DNA from: Serinus canaria
Taxonomy: Eukaryota > Chordata > Aves > Passeriformes > Fringillidae
Direction of reading: 5' to 3'
Length of the DNA stretch: 64,000 nucleotides
Assembly: GCF_022539315.1 (NCBI RefSeq)
Contig: NC_066332.1
Coordinates: 10,892,164-10,956,163, forward strand
Each line of letters begins with the position of its first letter. Position 1 is the stretch's first letter. Shown here piece by piece: positions 12,621 through 24,600 of the stretch. Below the pieces are notes generated by a model. It was given only the letters and a program-made list of their open reading frames with translations. It was not told the origin of the DNA and did not search any database. The translations under genes were made by a program, and so were the position numbers.

Positions 12621-15600
12621 TCCCCCAGTCCCCGGCTCGCCTGGGTTCAGGCCGTGCCACGAACACCAGCGTCCCCACGAGCACTGGTGTCCCCGTGCGT
12701 CCGTGTCCCCATCAGCTCTTCCTATGCATCCATATTGTCATGTCCCGACATACCTGTATCTCCATGCACCTGTGTCCCCGTGCCCAGTGCTGCTGTCACA
12801 GCTCCTCTGGCCCATGGGGACTGCCCCTCACCCAGGTAAAAGGAATAAAAACAAGTTTGGGGCGAGAAGTGGGTTTTAGGGACTGTTCCTACAGGGAGCA
12901 TGTTCACCCCTGCACTGCTCACCCTGGGAAGAGGGACTTGGCTTTTCCCTGTGCTCCACTGTGTCCCTCAGATGCAGCATTGAGTCCACGTGGTCATTGC
13001 TGCTCTTGGCACCGTTGCAAGATCCAGACATCCTGGGGGCATAACAGGAGATGGATGCCCCATCCTGCTCCCAGGAGCTGCTGCTCACCCAGAAGCATTG
13101 CAAGGAATTATTTCTACCAGCACTAGATCTGAGCTTAATTTCAGAATATCCTGCTAGGACAATAAGAGCTGCTGTGTTCCTGCTGGGGTGATGCTTCTCA
13201 GGAAAGGTGGGTCCTGGGTGGTAGTTGATCATAGAAATGGATATCTGGATGAGCTCCTTGCATCTGCTCCCTAAATCTTTCATCCTTACTTCTTTATCTC
13301 TTCCTGTTCCAAAAAATGCCTAAATATTTGCATCTGCTGGGAAGCAGAAGACTCTGGTCAGCATGACTGGGAAGGTTTCAGGAATGTTTGAAGGTGGTGG
13401 TAGACCTTCCTGGACTGACCCTGTCAGACATGGCCACACTTCCTCCCCGCACAGAAATCACCACTGCTGGAAGAGATTATCCTTGCATAAAATCCCCATT
13501 TAAAATTAAAAGCCTGGCTATTGGGGCAGCTCATGGGAAAGGCTCCGGCTACAGCTGAGCCATCTGGGCACTGATTGACTGCCCTGAGCAGTAATTAAGT
13601 GAGAAGAGTAATGAGCAAATGTACATGTTTTAATGGAGGGATGGGGATCCTGGATTTCTGCCTCTCCTCAGATCCAGCCCCCTGTGATGGGCTCTGGTCG
13701 TGCTCTGGGGTTGGAAGTGCCAGGCAGCGGCAGCCTCAGCTCTGAACTTTACAGTGTCAGCTTCCCCATTTGGTCCCTGTGAGGTCTGTATTTTGTAGCC
13801 TTGCTTTTTGCCAGCTATTCTCCCCAAAATTTTTTCTTACCGTAATTTTTTTCCCCCCTAAGGTTTATTTGTGTAAAAGAAAAGTCCACATTCCTTAAAC
13901 TGGATTTTAAAATTCCATGTCCAAGTAATTAAACTGCTTAAGTTATTTATGGCTGGAGGAAGCCAGCTGCCCAGCACTCCAGGTGCTGGTTCCTTGTGGT
14001 GGGCAGTGATGTGATCGCTGTGGTAAACACATTAACGAGAGCCAAACTCTCCCTGTGATCATTCCAGCTTTCCCCTGATGGCATCGAGTGTCTCACTGGA
14101 GCCCTTGGGACCCAGTACAGATTGGTTGGTTGGTTGTCCTCCTTCTTTCCTTTGCCTCGAAGGTGGAGGAGCAATTGGATCACACTGTTTTCATCCAACC
14201 CCATCCCTCCTGATGGTGTGGAACTTGGAATTTTCACTCGAGGCTCTGGAAGAGCCAATGTGGGTCAAGTCCTTGCACACACAGCTCATGGGTGCATCCT
14301 CCTGTGGATCCCAACCTCTGCTGCCCTCAGGAGTAACTGGGAGCTGTTGGAGTGGGCTGTCCAGGCACATTCAAAATGGACATAATAGGCATCCTAAAAC
14401 TTTATTTTGGTTTTACTGCTGGGATAGCAGCAATACAGCTCTCAAGGCAAAGGCATGCTAGAAGTTGGATGTCAGCTTCCAGCCTTGCATGTCTCATTGT
14501 GGTCAGAGACCTCTGAACCTCACACCACCACACCTCAGTTTCCTGGCCTAGGTGTTTTTTTTCACAGGAAACCCCACCTGTGCTGGAAGAGCTCCATAAC
14601 ACTCCTTTATCGGGCTTTGCTGAGTGCTGGAGGGGTTGGTGGTGTCATTGATCTGAAGTCATCATCCTCCTGGCCTCAGGAGAGAGAGCAGACCTGGAGG
14701 CAGCAATGACAGAGCAAGGTCTCTGCCAAGAAGAGCATCATAGTGATGCCATTGGATTTCAGTGTGGCTCACGGAGTTTGTTGCCATCTTCCCAGTGACT
14801 CAGTTTTGGAGTGTTCCATGTGCAGGCTGTGGGACAAGGTGACCCCACCTACACCGCTATCGCTTGGGGTTCACGGCTGTCTCTGGACACCTTTGTTTTC
14901 CTCCTGCAGGCATCTGGGCTGGTGGCATCAGCATCTCCTCCTGGAGAGGGACATCTGAAGCCACCACCACTGGGAGTGACCCCGATGGATGCAGTGAGGT
15001 TTTGGGGTCTCTGTCACTGAAGTATGTTGTTGGTCTGAGGAAAATGGTTGTTTTTATGGCCCAAGCACTGTGAAATCTGAGACTTGTGTTATTTTGGGAG
15101 CTATTCTCATCTGGAGGGAGCAGGAGGTAAGAAGAGCAGCAGCATATTCTGGGATATGCTCACAAAGCCTGGGCAAGGAGCTTATTCCCAGAGGAGCTCC
15201 AGGATGTAGCCAGCCAGAAGAGGAGTACTTGCTTTCCACACTCATGGATTCAGCAGCAGATGCAGCCAAATAGCCTGGATTAAGTGGTGGGAAGGTATTT
15301 TTCACATCTCCTGACTCCCTGCTCCCAAGAAGCCTATGGGAATGAGCAGAAAGGCATGTTGAGCATTCTCTTGTCCAATACATAGAAATATATCCCTGGG
15401 TTTTACATCCCATGTGGGCAGCCAGACCTGCCAGCATTGCTTTCCTGCCTCCCTTTCTCTCCAGCTGCTGTCAGGCACAAAGCCAGGCTTGTTTCCTGCT
15501 CCTGCTGCTGCTGTCAGGCCACAGGTGCCCAGCATGACGGGACCACAGCCACCCCAGCTGTCCCCAGGAGCTCTCGCCAGTCCTCAGTGGAGCATTGTCT

Positions 15601-18600
15601 ACCCCAGATGTTACCCAGCTGGCTTTTTTCCAGGATTTTGCTGGACAAAACCATTCCTTGAGCACCTCGAGGCTGGAATTTGACATTAGCTGCTGAAGGT
15701 GGGAGATGTTTAAAGAGATTCACAGAATTCACAGAATTACCAGAGAAGAGACCTTAGAAGAGACCTTCAAGATCATTGAGTCCAACTCATGCCCCAACAC
15801 CTCAACTAAACCCTGGCACCCAGTGCCACATCTGGTCTTTTTTTAAACACATTCAGGGATGGTGACTCCACCACCTCCCCAGTCAGGCCATTTCAACACT
15901 ATCACTCTTTCCGTACAAAATTTTTTCCTAATATCCAATTTACATTTCCCTTGGCGCAGTTAAGATGTGCCCTTGGAAGAGCTTGCCTGCCTCCCGTGTT
16001 CTGTACACCCTCCAGAGCCTGAGCCAAGCTTTGCTTTACTGGGATTTGCATTTTAATTAAGCCCATGGATTTTTCTTTCAGGCTTGTCGTAGTCAAGTCT
16101 TCCTGCTTGCTCCCTTCTCTGAAGCTCCTGCGACTGCAGGGCTTGTGAGCAGTTTTCCCGAGGTACGCTCCATCCCGGCTCTCCATTTATAGAAAGGAAT
16201 TAAGAAGAAATGAGGGAGCATTACTAAGAGGATTTGCACTGTGACTTACTCAGTTTGTCCAAATAATTTGCAGTAGTTCTGGATTCTTTAATCAACACTT
16301 GTTTCCTTCTGGAAATGAAAGAAGCTGGAAGGCGTTGAGCTGCTCCTGAGCCAAGCTTGGCTCTTTGCCTTCAAATGGGAAATTTTGCATTCAGAGAGTA
16401 ATCTGGGGAGAACTGGTGGGGAGTGAGGGTGTGTGTGGCAGAGGGAAGTGTATGTCAGGGCTCAGAAAGCCTCTGTCATCCTGACCCTCTTCCTCCATGC
16501 AGTTTTGGGCTTCTCTGGAGCCTGCAGACACATGCCTGGAGAGGTGATATGAGACCTTGTCCATGGGTCACCCCAGTGTGGAGTTGTTGATGGCTCTGCC
16601 CTGTTGTGGGATCTCCATGTGAGGAGGTCTGGCCTGGATCAGGGGTTGGGAATTCCTGTGGGACAAAGCTATGGCAGCCTGTCAAGCCATATGGTGGCCT
16701 GTCAGGCAGTAGACCTTCCACAGGTTTCTGGGAATCCCCTTGATGTTGCAGAGGGAGGAAAAGACTATTGGAAAGATGTCATTGCTCAGAGATAGGTAGT
16801 CCCAGACTGCTCCTCTCCCAAATGGCCTGCGCCTTTCCATGTCTGTGGGGTTTCCTCACCCTGCTCAAGTGGCACTGGGAAAGCTAACAGTGCTTGCAGC
16901 CTTCTATTGCAGCCTTCCCAGCCCCAATACCTTCCTCAGCCCTTGCAGCACCCACGTAGCCACTCCCCAGCCTGGCAGAGCCCCATGCACAGCCGTGCCC
17001 CAGGTCCTGCCCCACTGAGCCCAGTCTTAACCCTGTGGCTCTTCAGGGCTGACCGGATGGCAGTGTCACACTCACACCTCTCCTTCTGCAATAGACCCCT
17101 CTGGACTCTCCTCCCGCTTCCTGCCTGGCCCTTGCACAAGAGGAAACTTCAGGGTTTCCTGTCCCAGCAGCAGGGTGAGGTGTGGGGCTGCCTCATCTCC
17201 CCAATGTCCCCTGCCCTGTTCACGAAACTGGAGTGGGGCTGGCAGTGCTGCCCAAATGTACCCTGGTGGGTCAGAAATCACCCCCATAGGTTGGAAGCTC
17301 ATAATTAAATTAAAATTCCATCAGCTGGGACGATGGAAAATTCCACTGTCCCAGCTGTGGGATGGTAGTGGGGAGGGACATCTCTGAGTCAGGGTAAAAG
17401 GCCCTCTGTGGGGAAGGGGTCTGGGCTTGCTGTCCAAGCAGCCTCGAGTTTCCCTCTGCTCTGACCCAATTTTGCAGCCAAATCACCCTCCCTGACCCTG
17501 CCTGTCCCCCAGAGGTGACAATTCTAGCCTTCGTCTCCTGCTACTGCTCTGTGTTCCCCCATTTTGCTGATGTGGGTGCTGCCAGAAACACTGATACGGC
17601 AATTTGGGCATACCCCAAGTGGCTCCGGGGATGGGACCCCTGCCCTGCACTCTTGGGGATGCAATGTGAAAGTGTGGTGTCCACAACTACACGCAGAAAG
17701 TGAGATCCAGCTTTTCTTTGGAAACCTTTCTGCCTTCCAGATGGATGTGTGTGCTTCAAATGGAGTTGAGGAACTTAGGGATGGAAGCTCCAGCAGGTCC
17801 CTGCCTGGAACCAGGGGCTGCCAGCCCCCATCACCCTCCTATTGTCTCTCCTCACTCTTGGAGGTCACTGGGGCTTCCTTAGTTGGAAAAAAGTGTCCTT
17901 GCTTTGCTGAGAAAAGCTGTCACGAAAGAGCAGTTAAACTGGGAGCTCCATTTCTAGCTTTCCCAGGGATGAAGCACGGCTTCTCTCCGGAGACCATCCC
18001 TGTTCTGGTCATTCAAGGACAGCAGGAGCAGCTTTGGGAAAGTGGGGCCTACATCCCGCCTCTGGCTATGAGCTTCTGCTCCCCAGCTCTGGCTTTGCAT
18101 TTGACTTGTTTCTTGTGGTCCAGAACTCCATTCTGAGGTGGAATGTGCATTTAAATGCTGATCCTGGCACTCCTCACTATGCCGGCTGGTTCATCACAAC
18201 TGTCATGACAGTCTTGGGGGCTTTGGGGCTGAAGACTGGGATTTTGAGTGAGGACAAGCTGCACCTGGAGCTGGATCCATGACACGTGTCACAGATGGAT
18301 GTTGGGATGCAGGCGTTTTGCTCCGGGCCTCTAGGACATGGTCATCCCTCTCCAGACTGTCAGAGGCACCTTCTCAAGGATTTTTTTAATGCTGCATTTA
18401 ATTTTATGGTTTTCCTGACAAGGGGCTGTGGCTTCTGAGAATTTGGGTCCCCTGACACCTCAACATGAGCCTCCTGTATCTTGCTGATGACCTCCTATGT
18501 CACCTCCATTGTCACCACCCAGAGCCAATAGGGATGGGGCTGCAAACACCATAGAGCAGTGGCATCCCTGCAACAGAACTGGAACATCTGGACACAGTTT

Positions 18601-21600
18601 CTGCTAAGGGGGTGCTTGACTCTGGGCTGGGGGTGCAGGGCTGGGATGCAGCTGTGGGTGGGGTCTCATCTGTCTCAGGCTGTCATCATTCCGGCTCCAG
18701 CTAGCACATATTTTGGTGTCAGAGGGACTTCCTGGGGGATTTGGGCTGTACTCCACCGCATTTGGGGCTCCTGTGGGCCTGCTCAGCACAGACTCACTGG
18801 AGTCTGTAGAGATGAAGCCACCTCAGAGAGTCTGTAGATGTGGAGCCACCTCAGAGAGGGCCAGGAAGCAGGGTTGCAGCAAGGACTCTAGTGAGAAAGG
18901 CATTGAAATTAATCTCACAGCTTTAATTGGTTTATATCAGTAATGAGCTACTTCTGGCAGTGCTGAGCCAGACGGTTCCTTCCTTTTGCAGTGGGATGTT
19001 CATTGGAGCAGGTGCCAAGGAAGCACTTGGTGATGTGGGAGCCTGGGGAGAGGATGGCCCTGAGCTGGCATCTTTGCGTCCCCGTGAAGGATCAGAAATG
19101 GGGTAGAGTTAAAAATCCTGCCTGGAAAATTCTTCCAGTGGCTGCCACTGCATTTCGTAGGATAAATGGTGGCTGGCTGTGCCAAGACTCCTCCCCAAGG
19201 TCCTCAACACTTGCACGGCAAGTCCTGCCTGTGGGTTTCACTCCTTTCCCTCTAATCCGTGGAGCAGCCTGGACCTTTGCCAGGCAGCCCTGGCAGTGGT
19301 CTTGCCATCCCACTGCCCAATTTTTTGTATTCCCCCCAAATTGTCCTCCCCATTCAGCACCCCAAAAGTGGGGTAGGAGCTGCCAGCTGCTGCCCACAAT
19401 CCAAAGGCAGGAAAGGAATTTGCCTTCCCTCTGCCTGTCCTACCACTCTGAGGGCAGCAGAGGGTTTTTTGTCAGCACTTTACTTGCTTCATTATTATCC
19501 TGAGTAAATGAGTCCTGGCAGCAGCTGAACCTGGTGGATGCCAATTGCATCCCAGAAAGGCATCTGGGAAAGGTCAGCATCCATCTGGCACAAGCAGGGA
19601 TTGGGGACCTGGATGGAACCCAGCCACCGCAGAGCCAGAGGGTCTCAGTGAGCAATGGGGGACTGTGAGGGAGCCTCAGCCTTTCCCATCTCACCCCATC
19701 ACTTCTCTCTTGCAGACCGTCAGCATCAATAAAGCCATTAATGCACAGGAAGTTGCTGTCAAGGAGAAACATGCCAGGAATATCCTTCTCAAAGCTGGCC
19801 ATGGGAATGTGGGAGCGGGGCTGGGGCTGCCTGGAAAAGGGGCAGCATCAAGAGGATGTGTGAGGAGAAGTGCAGAGGGTGCTGGGGAGGGTGGGGGCTA
19901 TTAACAGCATTGGATATTTTGCCAGCATGGCATGGGGTCCCTGCTACTACTGTCACAGCGTTTGAATGTTGGTAGGTGTCCAGGCTGGTGTTCCCAGCAC
20001 TGCCATTCCAGGAGAAGGCAGGAGGGGAAGGTGCCCACAGTAGGCTGGGACACTGCCACCAAAGGTGGATCCCCAGCATCCCAGCCAGGCACCTGGGAAG
20101 GCTCAGCAGAGGCACAGCTCCAGCCTTGCATGTGCCATGGTGCTCCTGGGGGGGAGAGGTGGCTTGTGCCACTTTGGGGACAGCATATGCCTGGACTGGG
20201 CATCATTAGCTCCCTGTGGTGGCTTGGCCACTCTGGCTACAGCTGTCTTTGGGTGGCCATTCTCCATCACCAAAGGGCAGAGGAGTGCTTCCTTGACCAC
20301 TGGCACCATGCATCCTGGGCACGCACCATGAGAAGGGAGCGCAGACCTTCTGGTCAGTGGTGAACCGGCTGCCGCTGTCTGGCAATGCTGTGCTCTGCTG
20401 GAAGTTCTGCCATGTCTTCCACAAGCTCCTCCGGGATGGACATTCCAATGTGAGTGCTCACAGCTCAGCTTGGGGCCAAATCCTTTCTCTTGCAGGGCTG
20501 CACTGTGTGATGGGAAATGCTGGACGGTCAGTGTCCTCCTGAGGGGTCAGTCCTGGGGTGGGAACTGGAGTCTTCCCAGAGGGTCATTGGCTTCCCGGGG
20601 GTCAATCCTGAGCAGGGCCTGGAGCTGGAGTCCCCCTGGAGGGGTGGTGTCCTCCTGGGGGTCAGTCCTATAGGGATACCAGTTCTGTTGCTCTCCCAAA
20701 GGGTCAGTGCCCTCCTGCACGTCAATCCTGGGTGCCAGAGCCCTCCTGGTACTGCCATGCCCAAAACCCCATGTGCCATCTGCAGTGCCAGTGCCAGAGG
20801 AAACTGCTCAGTGCCTGCAATGGTGTATGTGCAGGAGCCATCAGCAAGGATTCTCCTTGGGGAAGTGGAGGCACCCAGGGCTGGTGGCAGCAGTAAAGGG
20901 TTGGGAATGCATCAAGACCTCCCATTTGTCACCCAGTTCCTGGTTTCAAGTAGGGAACACTGTCTCCTGGTGCTCTGCCTACTGGTTGTCACCATCATTC
21001 CTCCAGGTCCTGAAAGACTCTGTGAGATACAAGAATGAGCTGAGTGACATGAGCAGGATGTGGGTAAGTGACCAACTCTGCCAGCCATAGTGGGGAGACC
21101 CTCGGGGTGCCATGGCCAGGCTGGGGAGGGGGGGGTGTAGGCTTGAGGGTTTCCCTCTCCCAGGAAGCAGAGCACAGCCATGGCTGATCTGTGGCTGTTA
21201 TCACCTACCTGGGCTGCGTTTCAGTTGCATTCTGTGTTCCCTTCCACCAATATCAAATGCTTCCTTCCTATTTTATGGCAAAACCCAATAAAAACTTGGC
21301 TCTGACAGTCAAATGAACCATTAAAACATGCGGAGAAGGTGATGAGATCTGACCAAATCCCTTCAGTACAGCCAGTCTGCATCTAGGTGCTAGTGAGGAG
21401 GGTTTGGCTGTGGTTTTGGGGAGATAAGGGAGGGGTCAATCATTCTGCAGCAGAAGGCTTTTCCACAGCCTGCCCTGGATCTCAGCAGCTTTTTGGGGTC
21501 CCCACAGGGCCACCTGAGCGAGGGCTACGGTCAGCTCTGCAGCATCTACCTCAAACTGCTGAGAACCAAGATGGAATTTCACACCAAGGTAAGCCTCCCC

Positions 21601-24600
21601 ATCCCTGTCCCAAGGCTGTAGCAAGGGGTGGGCACTGGGGTGACAGCAAGGTACCAGCATGGCTATCCTGCTGCCTCGATGAAATATTCCCAACTCTGCC
21701 AGTGGCCATCAAAAATGGCCCAAGGACCAGTGCTTTGGAGGTGACTCCTGGCAGTCCAGGGCTCCTTGGACTGGGCTGGGAGTTGGTGGATTACAAGTAG
21801 TAGGAGACACACACACCCCATTCTCCCCCAGCTATCTTAGATGAGAAAACTGCTGGAAAGAGGTGTTTTCTGTGCCCATCACCCTGTTTTGGAAGTGTGA
21901 TGTGACATTCCCCAGAAGGCCAGGGCAGGTACCCCCTGAGGCAGATATCACTCCATCCTGTCCAGCTTTCTGCTGGCAGCCCTATCTCCTCCCTGCTAGG
22001 CAAGTTTCTCAGCCCAAGGAGAATCAGCATTTCTATGCTGTGGATTAGGGATGCTGTGATCACCCAGGGTTCAAAGACCCTGTGCTACCTCCCTTTTCCC
22101 CCACATCACTCCCCTGCCTCATCCAAGAGCTGACTTTGAGGCTTCAGGATCACAGCCCTGGTGCTCCCAGAGCTGTGGCCAGACCAGGGGATCTTCTGGA
22201 ACCCTTTCCTTACTCCTGTTTTCCCCACAGAATCCCCGATTCCCTGGAAATCTGCAGATGTCTGACCGGCAGCTCGATGAGGCTGGGGAGAACGATGTCA
22301 ATAACTTGTGAGTGCAGGGCAGGGGAAGGTCTGGAAGGGAGTGGGTGCAGGTGGGTGGCACGATCTGCCCAACCCCACCAGCAGCATGACCGAGCAGGGA
22401 CAGGACCCTTCCTCATGGGTGTCCTTGGAGACAGTCCCCAACCATCCTCAACCCTGTTTCCTAGTTTTCAGCTGACGGTGGAGATGTTTGACTACCTGGA
22501 GTGTGAGCTGAACCTCTTCCAGACAGGTAAAGGCCTGCATTACTCTGAGGCACAATGGAGTGAGAGATCTGCTGAAGTCCAGCCCCGTGGTGGGGCTGAT
22601 CCGAGCTGGATGAGGCTCTGACAGGGGATGTTGGCTGAGGCCACCACAGCTCAGCTCTTCTATGGGCACTTCACCTGAATTATGGTTCAACAAGGCAAAG
22701 TGGAAGGTGCTGCACTCGGGTCAGGGCAACCCCTGGTATCAATCCAGGCTGAAGGATGGAGGGATGGAGAGCAGCCCTGCCGGGAAGGACTTGGGGATGC
22801 TGGAGGATGAGGAGTTCAACATGCCCCAGCCATGTGTGTTCCAAAACATCCCATGCTCTGGGCTGATCCCCCTGCATGGGCAGCAGGTGAGGGGGCGATT
22901 CTGCCCCTCTGCCCCACTTAAGTAAGACCCCAGCTGCAGAGCTGCCTCCGGCACTGGTGTCCCAGCATCGAAAGGACATGGGACTATTGGAGCAAGTCCA
23001 GAGGAGGCTACAGAGATGCTCTGAGGGCTGGAGCCCTTCTGCTCTGGAGATTGGGAGAGCTGGGGGTGTCCAACTGGAGAACAGAAGGGTCCAGGAAGAC
23101 CTTAGAGCTTCTTCCGGTGCCTAAAGGGGCTCCAAGAGCACCAGGAAGGGACTTCAGACAAGGGATGGAGTGACAGGACAAGGGGGAATGGCTTCCCACT
23201 GACAGAGAGCAGGGTTAGGTGGGAAACTGGGAAGAAATTCTTGGCTGTGAGGGTGGTGAGACCCTGGCATAGGTTGTCCAGCGAAGCTGTGGTTGCCCCA
23301 TCCCTGGAAGAGTTCAAGGCCAGGTTGGATAGAGTTTAGAGCACCCTGGTCTGGTGGAAGGTGTTGGAATAAGATGGTCTTCAGCTGTTCCAAGCTGGTT
23401 TTGGAGCATCTTCAGTCTGGCACACCCAGCACACTCCAGTGGCCAGTGGGACAACAGTGACAGGCAGAGCACAGGGGTCATGTGTCAGCTCTGCCCCGGG
23501 ACGTGGCTGGGGCTCAGTCCTGGTTGGAGGCCTATGGTGCTAGGCTGGAGTGTTCCCAGGCCTGGGTAGGAGACCTAGGTGGGAATTTTGTCTCCCACTG
23601 AGTTCACAAACAGCTGCAGGGTGGCAGGCTGTGTCCCTAAGGGCCAGTGGGTATCTTGCTCTGGATGTCATCTGTGGATTTGGCAGGCATAGTGTGGCAC
23701 CCTCGGATGCTGCCGGATCTGATCCTGCACTCCTTCCCTGCAGTATTCAGCTCTCTGGACATGTCACGCTCAGTGTCAGTGACAGCAGCAGGGCAGTGCC
23801 GTTTGGCCCCACTCATCCAGGTGATCCTGGACTGCAGTCACCTCTATGACTACACTGTCAAGCTGCTCTTCAAGCTCCACTCCTGTGAGTGTCACCAGCA
23901 TTACTGCCTTTGATGGGGGGGACACACAGGGAGGCACTGGGTCCACCACGCTGCTCAGCCTGGGCTGTTTGCCATCACCTCTTCCCCCACCTCTTTTGGG
24001 GGGTGAAGGGAGTCACCATGTCAAAACCCATATCCTTCTGGATCTGGAATTATGACAGCCACCAGCCCACACTTCTCTCTGCCCTGAGGAGTGTGGGGCG
24101 TGGTCCCTTCCTGCAGCAGGACACTGTGTGGAGTAGTTGGACCCCTAGAGGAGGGTGGCCATCTCTGGGAAAGAGCTGCCTCCACGTGGCTGTGCTTATT
24201 GGGTTGTTCCCTGATCCATGAAGACATTTCTACTTTCTGCTTCTTCCAGGTCTGCCAGCAGATACACTGCAGGGCCACCGGGATCGCTTCCTGGAGCAGT
24301 TCCGAAAGTAAGTGCCCAGACCCAGAGCATAGGTGCTCTGGGAGTGCTCCCAAGGCACTGAGATCAAAAATGAGTGAGCAGGGATGTGCTGTGGTCTCTG
24401 GTACATGATTATTTAGAGTAACCAAAACAAAAACTGGCCACCAAGAGCAGGGAGGGGATGTCATGCTGCCAGGGGAGGATGTCATTGTGCTGAGAGACAA
24501 CTTGATCAAGGTCACAAACTCAAAGAGCAGACAGCAGTGCTGACTGTACTCTGACCACACAGAGCACCTTGGGACAGGGATCAACAGTGCCAAGATCCTG

